Source of the DNA: Polaromonas sp. CF318
Lineage (GTDB): Bacteria > Pseudomonadota > Gammaproteobacteria > Burkholderiales > Burkholderiaceae_C
Direction: 5' to 3'
Assembly (NCBI RefSeq): GCF_000282655.1
Contig: NZ_AKIV01000018.1
Location: forward strand, 19,415 to 83,414
Length of the DNA stretch: 64,000 bases
Below the pieces are notes generated by a model. The model made no database searches and had not been told where the DNA came from. It saw only the letters and a program-made list of their open reading frames with translations. This document shows positions 52,366 to 61,919 of this stretch, one piece after another. The translations under genes and the position numbers were made by a program. Within the stretch, counting starts at the first letter, position 1, and each line of letters opens with the position of its first letter.

Positions 52366-52650
52366 CTAGCTTGAGCTCGCCTTTTCAGCTCTTTTGATAG
52401 AGGGCCCGACGAACAGCAGCAACAAGACGGGCGGAAACATGCACACGGCCAGAATCCGCACAAACCTCACATCGCTGCCCCAACAGCGCCACGCGATGGC
52501 CACCCAAGCCATCACGCCCAGGAAGGAAAACACAATCGTGATCTTGAAGAAGAATAACGCGAAAAGCAGCCCTAGCCCCAGCGTCAGCACCGCCGCACCA
52601 ACATACACATCGGTGTCCTGACGTTCAACAAGTCCGCGCCGTTCAAGCAC
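52366..52650 (-). CDS. Small membrane protein behind lolD
   Basis: A 94-aa membrane protein starting with GTG, three bases after the lolD stop, so cotranscribed with lolCD. Two or three helices (VLTLGLGLLFALFFF, IVFSFLGVMAWVAIAW, ILAVCMFPPVLLLLF). No family recognised. Confidence 0.55.
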   Translation of the reverse strand: MLERRGLVERQDTDVYVGAAVLTLGLGLLFALFFFKITIVFSFLGVMAWVAIAWRCWGSDVRFVRILAVCMFPPVLLLLFVGPSIKRAEKASSS

Positions 52651-52653
52651 GGA

Positions 52654-53388
52654 TCAACCCCACTCCGACAAGCGCCCCGACACCAGCCTGAACCGCCGCC
52701 CGCAGCGCGAAGCCAGCGTTTCATCATGTGTGACCAGCACAAAGGCCGTGCCGAAATCGCGTGAGAGTTTCAGCATGAGTTCAAACACGCCGTCGGCCGT
52801 GCTCCGGTCCAAGTTACCGGTGGGTTCATCGGCCAGCACGCAGGCCGGCTGGGTGACCAGGGCTCGCGCGATGGCGACGCGTTGGCGTTCACCGCCTGAG
52901 AGTTCGGCGGGCCTGTGGTGTATGCGATCCTTGAGGCCGACGGCGGCCAGCATCTCGGTGGCGATGCGTGAGGATTCGGCGGGTGCCTGGCGGCGTATCC
53001 ACAGCGGCATGGCGACGTTGTCGAGCGCGCTGAACTCGGGCAGCAGGTGGTGGAACTGGTAGACAAAGCCCAGGTGCTGGTTGCGCAGGTCGCCTTGCTG
53101 CTGGGGCGACAAGGCCGACAGCGCTTTGCCCTTGAGCTCCACCTGGCCGCTGGTGGGCGCGTCCAGGCCGCCCATCAAATGCAGCAGCGTGCTTTTGCCG
53201 GAGCCCGAGGCGCCGACGATGGCCAGGGTTTCGCCGGCGTGGACTTGCAGGTCCACGCCGTGCAGCACCGTCAGGTCTATGCGGCCTTCGTGGAAGCGTT
53301 TGGTGAGGGCTGTGGCTTTGAGGACCACTTCGCCGCCGGCCTTGCCGGTTTGCAACGTGGCGGTCATGTCGTTCTTGAGTTCACTCAT
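52654..53388 (-). CDS. lolD: Lipoprotein-releasing system ATP-binding protein LolD
   Basis: A 244-aa ABC ATPase of the LolD (MacB-like) family, which with LolC/E releases outer-membrane lipoproteins from the inner membrane. Walker [11 protein letters not shown]-loop with [12 protein letters not shown], signature LSGGERQR, Walker [13 protein letters not shown]-loop VTHDETLA. It overlaps lolC by eight bases. The ATG at 53388 lies within that overlap. Confidence 0.92.
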   Translation of the reverse strand: MSELKNDMTATLQTGKAGGEVVLKATALTKRFHEGRIDLTVLHGVDLQVHAGETLAIVGASGSGKSTLLHLMGGLDAPTSGQVELKGKALSALSPQQQGDLRNQHLGFVYQFHHLLPEFSALDNVAMPLWIRRQAPAESSRIATEMLAAVGLKDRIHHRPAELSGGERQRVAIARALVTQPACVLADEPTGNLDRSTADGVFELMLKLSRDFGTAFVLVTHDETLASRCGRRFRLVSGRLSEWG

Positions 53389-54640
53389 AGCGCAGGGCCT
53401 CCGCGGGATTCACGCGGCTGGCGCGCCAGCTCGGGTAGATGGTGGCCAGGAAGGACAGCAGCAGGGAGATGACGACGATGGGCATGATGTCGGCGTATTG
53501 CGGTTCGCTGGGCATGCGGCTGATCAGGTAGATGTCTTTGGGCAAAAAGCTGGCGTTGAGCGCGCGCTCAATCGCCGGCACGATGACGTCGATGTTGAAG
53601 GCGATGCCCAGGCCCAGCAGCAGGCCCGAGAGCGTGCCAATCACGCCGACCAGCGCGCCCTGCACCATGAAGATTTTCATGATGCTTTGCGGGCTGGAGC
53701 CCAGGGTGCGCAGGATCGCGATGTCGGCGCGCTTGTCGGTCACCGTCATGACCAGCGTGCTGACCAGGTTGAAGGCGGCCACCGCGACGATGAGCGTGAG
53801 GATGATGAACATCATGCGTTTTTCGAGCTGCACGGCGGCGAACCAGGTCTTGTTCTGGCGCGTCCAGTCGCGGATCAAGAGGTCGCCGCTTAGCGTTCGC
53901 GACAGCTCCAGCGCCACTTCGCGCGCCTGGTGCAAGTCCTTCAGGCGTATGCGTATGCCGGTGGGGCCTTCGAGGCGGAAGATTTTCGCGGCGTCGTCCT
54001 GGTGCATCATGACCAGGGCCGAGTCGTATTCATAGTGGCCGGAATCAAAAGTGCCGACCACCGTCATCTGCTTCAAGCGCGGCACCACGCCGGCCGGGGT
54101 GACCTGGCCGCTGGGCGCGATCAGGGTGACGGTGTCGCCCTCGCGCACGCCCATGGCACGGGCCAGCTCGCCGCCCAGCACCACGCCGAAATTGCCGGGC
54201 ACCAGCTTCTGGAGCGTGGGCGCGGAGGTCGCGGCGAGATCGGTGACCTGGCCTTCGAGCGCCGGGTCTATGCCGCGCACGATGGTGCCTTTCATGTCTT
54301 CACCGCGCGCGAGCAGGGCCTGGGCCGCGACAAAGGTGGCGGCGCCCGTGACCTGCGGGTTGGCCTTGATTTCAGCGAGTGTCTTCGCCGGGTCGGGCAG
54401 CGCGACGCCGCCCGGGGCAAAGACCTCGATGTGGGAGATCACGCCCAGCATGCGGTCGCGCACTTCCTTCTGGAAGCCGTTCATCACACTGAGCACGATG
54501 ATGAGGGCGGCGACGCCGAGCGCGATGCCCAGCATGGACACACCGGAGATAAAAGAGATAAAACCGTTGCGCCGGGTGGCGCGGCCGGCGCGGGTGTAGC
54601 GCCAGCCCAGGATCAGCTCATAGGGGATTTGCATACTCAT
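53381..54640 (-). CDS. lolC: Lipoprotein-releasing permease LolC/LolE
   Basis: A 419-aa permease with the LolC/E layout: N-terminal helix ([16 protein letters not shown]), a large periplasmic domain (about 45-270) and three C-terminal helices. Begins [23 protein letters not shown]. Since only one such permease gene accompanies lolD, it may act as a LolF-type homodimer. The start between MSMQ (54640) and MQIP (54634) is not decisive. It is divergent from the RpfE-like gene across 72 nt. Confidence 0.9.
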   Translation of the reverse strand: MSMQIPYELILGWRYTRAGRATRRNGFISFISGVSMLGIALGVAALIIVLSVMNGFQKEVRDRMLGVISHIEVFAPGGVALPDPAKTLAEIKANPQVTGAATFVAAQALLARGEDMKGTIVRGIDPALEGQVTDLAATSAPTLQKLVPGNFGVVLGGELARAMGVREGDTVTLIAPSGQVTPAGVVPRLKQMTVVGTFDSGHYEYDSALVMMHQDDAAKIFRLEGPTGIRIRLKDLHQAREVALELSRTLSGDLLIRDWTRQNKTWFAAVQLEKRMMFIILTLIVAVAAFNLVSTLVMTVTDKRADIAILRTLGSSPQSIMKIFMVQGALVGVIGTLSGLLLGLGIAFNIDVIVPAIERALNASFLPKDIYLISRMPSEPQYADIMPIVVISLLLSFLATIYPSWRASRVNPAEALRYE

Positions 54641-54712
54641 CAAGCGGGTGCCCGCGCGGCGGCGGCTGCGTTTTTTTGGAGGACCCATTGTGGCATCCCG
54701 GACAATAGCCCC

Positions 54713-55735
54713 ATGTCAGCCAATTCCCCCACCCCTTTCACCGGGCCGCAGCTCTTGCTGCCCTTCGCGGCCTGCGGCGCGGAGGCCTGGCTGCCGGCGA
54801 TGAAGGCCTTGCCGGCTGACGCCACACGCAACCTGGCCCAGTTGCTCAAGGGCATGAAGTCAGTGCACACTGATGAAGCCGATGCCCACACGCTGTCACC
54901 GCCGCATGAACGGGCTTTGGCCCGGGCGCTGGGCATCGCGGATTCAGGTACGCCTGACGGCCTGATTCCCTGGGCGGCGCGTGATGCGGCGCTGCACCTG
55001 CCGGGCAGCACGGGCAAGGCCTGGGCCTGGATCACGCCCTGCCACTGGGCCATGGGCCGCGAGCATGCGACGCTGACCGACCCGGCCGCGCTGGGCCTGC
55101 AGGAGGACGAATCGCGCGCCCTGCTGGCGGCCATGCAGCCTTATTTCGACGGCGACGGCATCACGCTGCACTATGTGCCGGCCCTGGGGCCGGCGCGCTG
55201 GCTGGCCGAAGGCGAGCTGTTTCGCAGCCTGCCGACCGCCTCGCTGGACCGGGTGCTGGGCCGCAATGTGGATCCCTGGCTGCCCAAGCAGGACAAAAGC
55301 GATGCCGGCGGCACAGCGCGCAAGGTCAAGCTGTTGCAGAACGAGATGCAGATGCTGCTTTACACCCATGCGCTCAATGACGAGCGCGCGGCGCGCCGCC
55401 AGCTGCCGGTCAATTCTTTCTGGCCCAGCGGCACGGGCGCGCTGGCGGCGGGCTACACGGCCGGGGAAGCGTCTTCAATGCCGGCCATGCCGCGCAGCCT
55501 CGCGCAGGCGGTCTTCGCCGACGACTGGGCGGCTTATGCCCAGGCCTGGGCGACATTGGATGCGAATGAAATTTCCACCCTGCTGGCGCGCCAGCGCGCG
55601 GGCGAAACCGTGCGGCTGACGCTGTGCGGTGAGCGCGGCGCAAGCACCTTTGAGACGGCGCACCAGGGCCTCTTTGCCAAAATCGCGAGCCGCCTGGCCC
55701 CCATGCCTTTACTGGCGGTGCTGGAGCGGCTGTAA
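54713..55735 (+). CDS. RpfE-like / cofactor-independent phosphoglycerate-mutase-like protein
   Basis: A 340-aa cytoplasmic protein of the family annotated as regulatory protein RpfE or phosphoglycerate-mutase-like, common in betaproteobacteria. Conserved segments ITPCHWAMGREHATL, LLQNEMQMLLYTHALND and VNSFWPSGTG. Function is not established; alkaline-phosphatase-superfamily relation is a database convention. It lies 52 nt upstream of recJ and may be cotranscribed. Confidence 0.75.
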   Translation: MSANSPTPFTGPQLLLPFAACGAEAWLPAMKALPADATRNLAQLLKGMKSVHTDEADAHTLSPPHERALARALGIADSGTPDGLIPWAARDAALHLPGSTGKAWAWITPCHWAMGREHATLTDPAALGLQEDESRALLAAMQPYFDGDGITLHYVPALGPARWLAEGELFRSLPTASLDRVLGRNVDPWLPKQDKSDAGGTARKVKLLQNEMQMLLYTHALNDERAARRQLPVNSFWPSGTGALAAGYTAGEASSMPAMPRSLAQAVFADDWAAYAQAWATLDANEISTLLARQRAGETVRLTLCGERGASTFETAHQGLFAKIASRLAPMPLLAVLERL

Positions 55736-55787
55736 ACCCCAGCGCCCCGGCATCTCCTCATAGATATAGAGAGTTTTAAACCCCCTC

Positions 55788-57512
55788 ATGAAAATCCAGG
55801 TACGAGAAGTCCCGCCGCGCAGCGTCTGGGCGCTGCAGCAGGCCGGCATACACCCCTTGCTGGCGCAGCTTTATGCGGCGCGGGGCGTGCATTCGGCCGA
55901 CGAGCTTGACGACGGGCTGGGCCGGTTGCTGCCGCCTTCCTCGCTGCGCGGCGCGCTCGAAGCCGCGAAGCTGCTGGCCGACGTGATGGCCGCCGGCAAA
56001 AAGATTTGCGTGGTGGCCGATTACGACTGCGACGGCGCGACGGCCTGCGCCGTGGCACTGCGCGGCCTCAAGCTGCTGGGCGCGCGGGATGTGGGCTACC
56101 TGGTGCCCGACCGCGTGAGCGACGGCTACGGCCTGACGCCGCCGATTGCCGAACGCGTGAAAGCGAACGGCGCCGACCTGCTGGTGACGGTGGACAACGG
56201 CATCGCGAGCATGGAGGGCGTGGCGCGCGCCCGCGCGCTGGGCATGCAGGTGCTGGTGACCGATCACCACCTGCCGGCGCTCAAGGACGGGCAGGTGGTG
56301 CTGCCCGAGGCCGATGTGATCGTGAACCCGAATCAACCGGACTGCACGTTTGAAAGCAAGTCGATTGCCGGCGTGGGCGTGATGTTTTACGTGCTGCTGG
56401 CGCTGCGCGCCGAGCTGCGCGCGCGCGGCGCTTTTGATGCGGCCAGCCAACCCAAGCTTGATGCATTGCTGCCGCTGGTGGCACTGGGCACGGTGGCCGA
56501 CGTGGTGAAGCTGGACGCCAACAACCGCCGCCTGGTGGCGCAAGGCCTGAAGCGCATACGCGCGGGCCATTTGCCGGCCGGCCTGGCCGGGTTGTTCAGC
56601 GCCGCGGGCCGCCAGGCGAGCGCGGCCACCACGTTTGACTTTGCCTTCGCGCTGGGCCCGCGCATCAATGCGGCGGGCCGGCTCAGCGACATGACGCTGG
56701 GCATTGAATGCCTGCTGACCGACGACGCGGCGCGCGGCGAGGAACTGGCGAAAACGCTGGACGGCATCAACCGCGAACGCCGCGACATCGAGGCCGGCAT
56801 GCGCGAGCAGGCGCAGCTGGCGGCCGACGCGATGATCGACGAGGACGAGGAGCCGCCGCCGGCGATCGCGATCTTCGACCCGGAGTTCCACGAGGGCGTG
56901 GTCGGCATCGTCGCCTCGCGCGTGAAGGACAAGCTGCACAGGCCGACCTTTGTGTTTGCCGCCAGCCAGGCACCGGGCAAGGAGCATGAGCTCAAGGGCT
57001 CGGGCCGCTCGATTCCGGGGTTCCATCTGCGCGATGCGCTGGACCTGGTGACCAAGCGCCACCCGGGCGTGCTGCTGCGCTTTGGCGGCCATGCGATGGC
57101 GGCCGGCTGCACCATCGCCGAGGAAAATTTCGAGCTCTTCGAGCAGGCGCTGCAGCAGGTGGCGCATGAATGGCTGGACGCGGCCACGCTGACGCGCCGC
57201 ATGGACACCGACGGCCCGCTGGCGCCCGAATACCGGCGCGCCGACCTGGTCGACACGCTGCACAAGGAAGTCTGGGGCCAGGGTTTTGCCGCGCCCACCT
57301 TCAGCGAAGTGGTGGAAGTGGTGTCGCAGCGCCTGGTCGGTGAAAAACACCTGGCGCTCAAGCTCAAGCACCAGGGCCAGCCGGTGGACGGCATCTGGTT
57401 CGGCCATACCGAGGCGCTGCCGGCCCGGGTCAAGCTGGCCTTCCGGCTGGACGCCGACGAGTGGCAGGGCGTGAAGCGCGTGCGCTTTCTGGTCGAGGGC
57501 GCGGAAATCTGA
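55788..57512 (+). CDS. recJ: Single-stranded-DNA-specific exonuclease RecJ
   Basis: A 574-aa RecJ nuclease that degrades single-stranded DNA 5' to 3' in recombination and mismatch repair. DHH-superfamily motifs in order: VVADYDCDGATAC (motif I), VTVDNGIAS, VTDHHLPAL (DHH), GPRINAAGRLSDM, then DHHA1 with GHAMAAGCTI. Length matches the family. The ATG at 55788 sits right before MKIQVREV. Confidence 0.93.
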   Translation: MKIQVREVPPRSVWALQQAGIHPLLAQLYAARGVHSADELDDGLGRLLPPSSLRGALEAAKLLADVMAAGKKICVVADYDCDGATACAVALRGLKLLGARDVGYLVPDRVSDGYGLTPPIAERVKANGADLLVTVDNGIASMEGVARARALGMQVLVTDHHLPALKDGQVVLPEADVIVNPNQPDCTFESKSIAGVGVMFYVLLALRAELRARGAFDAASQPKLDALLPLVALGTVADVVKLDANNRRLVAQGLKRIRAGHLPAGLAGLFSAAGRQASAATTFDFAFALGPRINAAGRLSDMTLGIECLLTDDAARGEELAKTLDGINRERRDIEAGMREQAQLAADAMIDEDEEPPPAIAIFDPEFHEGVVGIVASRVKDKLHRPTFVFAASQAPGKEHELKGSGRSIPGFHLRDALDLVTKRHPGVLLRFGGHAMAAGCTIAEENFELFEQALQQVAHEWLDAATLTRRMDTDGPLAPEYRRADLVDTLHKEVWGQGFAAPTFSEVVEVVSQRLVGEKHLALKLKHQGQPVDGIWFGHTEALPARVKLAFRLDADEWQGVKRVRFLVEGAEI

Positions 57513-57573
57513 GTTTTTCCGGTGAGGCACCCCTTCCCCTCCCTCCCTTGGCGAGGGAAGGCGCAGGAGGACA

Positions 57574-58242
57574 TCACTGCAGTTCGAACTCGCCGCCGCG
57601 CTCTATCGCGCGCTGGTAGGCGGGCCGGGCGTGTATGCGCGCGAGGAAGTCCATCAGGCGCGGCCGGCTTTCGTTGAGCCCGCCGCGCGCGGCGGCGGCT
57701 TCCAGCGGGAAGCTCATCTGGATGTCGGCGCCGCTGAACTCCTTGCCGGCAAACCAGCCGCCCTGGGGCAGCGACATCTCAAGAAAATCCAGGTGCTGCC
57801 TGAGCTGCGGTTCGATAAAGGTCTTTTTGACCTTGCCGGCGATGCCGCGCGCAATCGGCTTCACAAAAAACGGCATGGGTGAGTTCTCGATCTTGTCGAA
57901 GATCAGCTTGAGCAAAAGCGGCGGCATCGCCGAACCTTCAGCGTAGTGAAGCCAGTAGGTGTAGCGCAGGTGCTCAGGCGTGCCGGCCGAGGGCGCCAGG
58001 CGCCCGGCGCCGTAGCGCCCCACCAGGTAGTCGATGATGGCGCCCGATTCGGCCAGCGTGAGTTCGCCGTCGGTGATCACCGGCGATTTGCCTAAGGGAT
58101 GCACCGCGCGCAGCGAGGGCGGGGCCAGCATGGTCTTGGGGTCGCGCTGGTAGCGCTGGATTTCATAGGGCAGGCCCAGCTCCTCCATGAGCCAGAGGAT
58201 GCGTTGCGAGCGGGAGTTGTTGAGGTGGTGCAGGGTGATCAT
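57574..58242 (-). CDS. Glutathione S-transferase family protein
   Basis: A 222-aa GST. The N-terminal thioredoxin-like domain MITLHHLNNSRSQRILWLMEE has the catalytic Ser/Asn region, and LAESGAIIDYLVGRYG is the glutathione-binding motif. The C-terminal all-helical domain begins near residue 85. Convergent with recJ; the 61-nt gap has a C/G-rich imperfect hairpin that may terminate both. Confidence 0.9.
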   Translation of the reverse strand: MITLHHLNNSRSQRILWLMEELGLPYEIQRYQRDPKTMLAPPSLRAVHPLGKSPVITDGELTLAESGAIIDYLVGRYGAGRLAPSAGTPEHLRYTYWLHYAEGSAMPPLLLKLIFDKIENSPMPFFVKPIARGIAGKVKKTFIEPQLRQHLDFLEMSLPQGGWFAGKEFSGADIQMSFPLEAAAARGGLNESRPRLMDFLARIHARPAYQRAIERGGEFELQ

Positions 58243-58365
58243 GGTGAGGGTGATGGTAGGCCATTGACCGCCGGGCTGAAGCCGCCGCCGTGACAGCCGC
58301 GGCGCGCACCGCGGCCGGCCGCTTTTGCACCCCGCAGGGGCGGCCGGGCACCAGAAACAGGCATT

Positions 58366-58375
58366 TTGTACACAA
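58366..58375. promoter_or_regulatory. Candidate GntR operator 1
   Basis: TTGTACACAA, with TTGT/ACAA arms, lies 54 nt before the ATPase start. A nearly identical site lies at 58412. FCD-type GntR regulators, such as the one encoded at the end of this operon, bind short TNGT/ACNA dyads. Assignment is inference. Confidence 0.4.
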
Positions 58376-58411
58376 TCTTCTGAAAAATCGCATACAAAGC
58401 TGGCACAAGCC

Positions 58412-58421
58412 TTGCACACAA
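58412..58421. promoter_or_regulatory. Candidate GntR operator 2
   Basis: TTGCACACAA differs from operator 1 at one position, spaced 46 nt from it, and abuts the AAGG ribosome site of the ATPase gene (ATG at 58429). Two copies at this spacing suit cooperative repression. Confidence 0.35.
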
Positions 58422-58428
58422 GGCCGGC

Positions 58429-59484
58429 ATGAACGCCCTTGCCAGCCCTGTGCCCGCCGCCATTGAAGCCATCGCGCTGACCAAACGCTATGCGCAGCAG
58501 GACAGGCCGGCGGTGGACGGCATCCACCTGCGCATTGCCGGCGGCAGCTACTGCTGCCTGCTGGGGCCTTCGGGCTGCGGCAAAAGCACGACGCTGCGCA
58601 TGATGGCGGGCCATGAGTCGGTCACCAGCGGCGACATCCTGCTGGAAAACCGCAACATCACCGACCTGCCAGCGGCCGGGCGCGGCACGGCCATGATGTT
58701 CCAGAGCTTCGCGCTGTTCCCGCACCTGTCGGCGCTGGACAACGTGGCCTTCAGCCTCAAGATGAAAGGCGTGGACAAAACCGCGCGGCGCAAGCAGGCC
58801 GGCGACCTGCTGGAGCGGGTGGCCATGGGCCACCTGGCCGGGCGCAAGCCGGCCGAGCTCTCGGGCGGGCAGCAGCAACGCGTGGCGCTGGCGCGCGCGC
58901 TGATCACGCAGCCGCGCGTGCTGCTGCTGGACGAGCCGCTGTCGGCACTGGACCCGTTCCTGCGCATCCAGATGCGCGCCGAGCTGCGCCGCTGGCAGAA
59001 GGAGCTGGGCCTGACCTTTATCCACGTCACCCATTCGCAGGAAGAGGCCATGGCGCTGGCCGACACCATGGTGGTGATGAACCATGGTCGCATCGAGCAG
59101 CAGGGCTCGCCCCATGAGATCTACAACCGCCCGGCCAGCGAATTCGTGGCACGCTTCATGGGCGGGCACAACGTGCTGGACACGCCGGCGGGCCGCATAG
59201 GCGTGCGCACCGACCAGATGCGGATCACGCCGGCCGGCGATGCCGCGCCCGACGCGCCGCACAACCGGCGCGCCGTGGTCACCGACGTCGAATACCAGGG
59301 CACCTACGTGCTGCTGGGCCTGCAAAACCCCGGCGTGTCGCTGAGCGCCAGCAGCACGGCCGAGCTGTCGGTGATGCTGCCCGAGGCGGCCTTCGCGGCC
59401 CGGCCCTATGCGCCCGGCGACGCGGTGCAGCTGTCGTGGGCGCCCGAGGCGGCGCATGCGCTGCGCACCGCGGCACCGGCCTGA
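58429..59484 (+). CDS. ABC transporter ATP-binding protein (PotA-like), third importer
   Basis: A 351-aa ATPase: Walker A GPSGCGKST, Q-loop MFQSFALFPHL, signature LSGGQQQR, Walker B LLLDEPLSALD, H-loop THSQEEA, C-terminal TOBE domain. First gene of an operon with receptor, two permeases, GntR and racemase. The racemase context suggests a hydantoin, ureide or amino-acid-derived ligand rather than a polyamine (inference). Confidence 0.9.
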   Translation: MNALASPVPAAIEAIALTKRYAQQDRPAVDGIHLRIAGGSYCCLLGPSGCGKSTTLRMMAGHESVTSGDILLENRNITDLPAAGRGTAMMFQSFALFPHLSALDNVAFSLKMKGVDKTARRKQAGDLLERVAMGHLAGRKPAELSGGQQQRVALARALITQPRVLLLDEPLSALDPFLRIQMRAELRRWQKELGLTFIHVTHSQEEAMALADTMVVMNHGRIEQQGSPHEIYNRPASEFVARFMGGHNVLDTPAGRIGVRTDQMRITPAGDAAPDAPHNRRAVVTDVEYQGTYVLLGLQNPGVSLSASSTAELSVMLPEAAFAARPYAPGDAVQLSWAPEAAHALRTAAPA

Positions 59485-59562
59485 CACCGCTTTTGTTTTT
59501 GTACCTCCGTTTCCAACCGCCCCTTCGCAAGAAGATTTCCACCCCAGCACAGGAGTTTCACC

Positions 59563-60867
59563 ATGTCCGACGCCCTTCCTGAACCCAAAGACACCCACGG
59601 CATCGCCGCCGACACCACCGCGGGCAGCATGCCGCGCCGCGCCCTGCTCAAGGGCACGGCGGGCATATTGGCCACGGGCATGTTCCCGGCCGTGCATGCG
59701 CAGGAAAAAATCGTGTTGCGCTACCTGGGCACCGCGGTGAACCAGGACAAGGCGATCGCCGAAAAATTCAAGGCTGACACCGGCATCACCATCCAGTACG
59801 TGGCCGTCACCACCGACGACGTGACCAAACGCGCGGTGACCGCGCCCAACAGCTTCGACCTGATAGACACCGAGTACTTCTCGCTCAAGAAGATCGTGCC
59901 CACCGGCAACTTGAAGGGCATAGACACCAGGAAGATCAAGAACGCCGACAAGATCACCACGCTGTTCACCACCGGCACCGTGGCCGGCAAGGCCGTGGGC
60001 GACCAGGGCACGGCGCCCAAGAAGGTGATTTACCTGGAGGGCGAAAAGAGCAAGGTCTTCGCCAAGAGCCCGACGCAGTTCATGTCGCTGATCCCCACGG
60101 TCTACAACGCCGACACGCTGGGCATACGCCCCGACCTGATCAAGCGCCCCATCAATTCCTGGGCCGAGCTGCTGAACCCCGAGTTCAAGGGCAAGGCCGC
60201 GATCCTGAACATCCCGTCCATCGGCATCATGGACGCGGCCATGGTGGTGGAGGCCAAGGGCATCTACAAATACCCGGACAAGGGCAACATGACCAAGAAG
60301 GAGATCGACCTGACGATCGCCACGCTGATCGAGGCCAAGAAGGCCGGCCAGTTCCGCGCGCTGTGGAAGGACTTCAACGAGTCGGTCAACCTGATGGCCT
60401 CGGGCGAGGTGGTGATCCAGTCCATGTGGAGCCCCGCCGTGACGGCCGTGCGCACCAAGGGCATCGCCTGCAACTTCCAGCCGCTCAAGGAAGGCTACCG
60501 CGCCTGGGCCGCCGGCTTCGGCCTGCCCGCCACGCTCTCGGGCAAAAAGCTGGACGGCGCCTATGAATTCATCAACTGGTTCCTCGACGGCTGGGCCGGC
60601 GCCTACCTGAACCGCCAGGGTTACTACAGCGCCGTGCTGGAAACCGCCAAGGCCAAGATGGAAGCCTATGAGTGGGCTTACTGGATGGAAGGCAAGCCCG
60701 CCTCGCAGGACATCAAGAGCCCCACCGGCGACGTGCTGGCCAAGGCCGGCGCGGTGCGCGACGGCGGCAGCTACGAGGCGCGCATGGGCGGCATCGCCTG
60801 CTGGAATGCGGTGATGGATGAGAACAACTATATGGTCCAGAAGTGGAACGAATTTGTGGCTGCATAA
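59563..60867 (+). CDS. ABC solute-binding protein, Tat-exported
   Basis: A 434-aa periplasmic receptor of the PotD/spermidine-putrescine-like family. The N-terminus has a Tat motif (MPRRALLKGTAG) with cleavage near VHAQ, at about residue 45. Conserved parts: KADTGITIQYVAV, LGIRPDLIKRPINSWAELL, and a C-terminal GIACWNAVMDENNYMVQKW. It starts 78 nt after the ATPase. Ligand unknown. Confidence 0.86.
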   Translation: MSDALPEPKDTHGIAADTTAGSMPRRALLKGTAGILATGMFPAVHAQEKIVLRYLGTAVNQDKAIAEKFKADTGITIQYVAVTTDDVTKRAVTAPNSFDLIDTEYFSLKKIVPTGNLKGIDTRKIKNADKITTLFTTGTVAGKAVGDQGTAPKKVIYLEGEKSKVFAKSPTQFMSLIPTVYNADTLGIRPDLIKRPINSWAELLNPEFKGKAAILNIPSIGIMDAAMVVEAKGIYKYPDKGNMTKKEIDLTIATLIEAKKAGQFRALWKDFNESVNLMASGEVVIQSMWSPAVTAVRTKGIACNFQPLKEGYRAWAAGFGLPATLSGKKLDGAYEFINWFLDGWAGAYLNRQGYYSAVLETAKAKMEAYEWAYWMEGKPASQDIKSPTGDVLAKAGAVRDGGSYEARMGGIACWNAVMDENNYMVQKWNEFVAA

Positions 60868-60868
60868 G

Positions 60869-60957
60869 CACCCCCCTGTGGTCGCTCACTTCGTGTAGCG
60901 GCCTCTCCCCTACAGGGGACGACACTGCGGCCCGGCAAAGCCGGTTCCGCGTGTCCT
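60869..60957. repeat. Intercistronic hairpin repeat, copy in third ABC operon
   Basis: An 89-nt noncoding sequence between receptor and first permease, matching that at 33815-33903. Shared core includes CTGCGGCCCGGC and AGCCGGTTCCGCG with CCCC/GGGG and CCGGC/GCCGG hairpins. Two copies in equivalent operons, at different gaps, suggest an mRNA-level or mobile element. Confidence 0.65.
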
Positions 60958-61004
60958 GGAACAGGCTTCGCTTCGCTTGCCCTCGGCTTTTTACTTGGAT
61001 ATTT

Positions 61005-61919
61005 ATGAGTGCTCCTGCTGTCACTGCGCATTCCGCTCCGGCCAAGGCGCCTGGGCGGGCGCTGGCCGCCTGGTGGCAGGCGCTGCCGCTGGCGTCGGTG
61101 TTTGTGCTGTTCTTCCTGATTCCCTTGGCGCTGGTGCTGACGGTGAGCTTCTGGGACTTCAATGAGTACGAGTTGCTGCCGGGCTTCACGCTGAAGAATT
61201 ACTTCGCCATTTTTGAAGGATGCGGCAGCGGCGCGGACCTGTGCGTGACCTTCAAGACCTATCTGTCGACCTTCAAGTTCAGCTTGCTGGTCTGGCTGAT
61301 CACGCTGGTGACCGGTTTCACGGTGTCCTACTTCCTGGCCTTCCACGTGCGTTCGCAGGGCGCGCAGACGCTGCTCTTCGTGCTGTGCACCATCCCGTTC
61401 TGGACTTCCAACGTGATCCGCATGATCTCCTGGGTGCCGCTGCTGGGCCGCAACGGCCTGGTCAACCAGAGCCTGCTGGGCATGGGGGTGGTGAGCCAGC
61501 CGGTGGAGTGGCTGCTGTTCTCGGATTTTTCGGTGGTTCTGGCCTTTGTGCACCTGTACACCATGTTCATGATCGTGCCCATCTTCAACTCCATGATGCG
61601 CATAGACCGCAGCCTGATCGAGGCGGCCAACGACAGCGGCGCCTCGGCCTGGCAGACGCTGTGGAACGTCATCGTGCCGCTGTCGCGCACGGGCATCATC
61701 ATCGGCTCCATCTTCGTCATCACCATCGTGATGGGCGACTTCGTGACCATAGGCGTGATGGGCGGCCAGCAGATCGCCTCCATCGGCAAGGTCATCCAGG
61801 TGCAGACCTCCTACCTGCAGTTCCCGCTGGCGGCGGCCAATGCGGTGATCCTGCTGGCCGTGGTGCTGATGATCATCTGGGCCTTGACGCGGCTGGTCGA
61901 TATCCGCAAGGAGCTCTGA
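61005..61919 (+). CDS. ABC permease (first), third importer
   Basis: A 304-aa permease of the PotB type with about six helices. The start MSAPAVTAH was chosen after the repeat; the longer frame reads through the intercistronic repeat. EAA-type loop EAANDSGASAWQTLWNVIVP. It ends in TGA and the next gene begins with the following base. Confidence 0.88.
   Translation: MSAPAVTAHSAPAKAPGRALAAWWQALPLASVFVLFFLIPLALVLTVSFWDFNEYELLPGFTLKNYFAIFEGCGSGADLCVTFKTYLSTFKFSLLVWLITLVTGFTVSYFLAFHVRSQGAQTLLFVLCTIPFWTSNVIRMISWVPLLGRNGLVNQSLLGMGVVSQPVEWLLFSDFSVVLAFVHLYTMFMIVPIFNSMMRIDRSLIEAANDSGASAWQTLWNVIVPLSRTGIIIGSIFVITIVMGDFVTIGVMGGQQIASIGKVIQVQTSYLQFPLAAANAVILLAVVLMIIWALTRLVDIRKEL

Noticed and set aside
46400..52400. 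Integron cassette array
   Set aside because: One GTTAGGC-like sequence occurs near 48908 but no paired attC arms and no integrase gene were found.
57530..57560. Strong terminator between recJ and the GST gene
   Set aside because: The CCTTCCC/GGGAAGG pairing is imperfect and lacks a T-tract, so it is mentioned only as possible.
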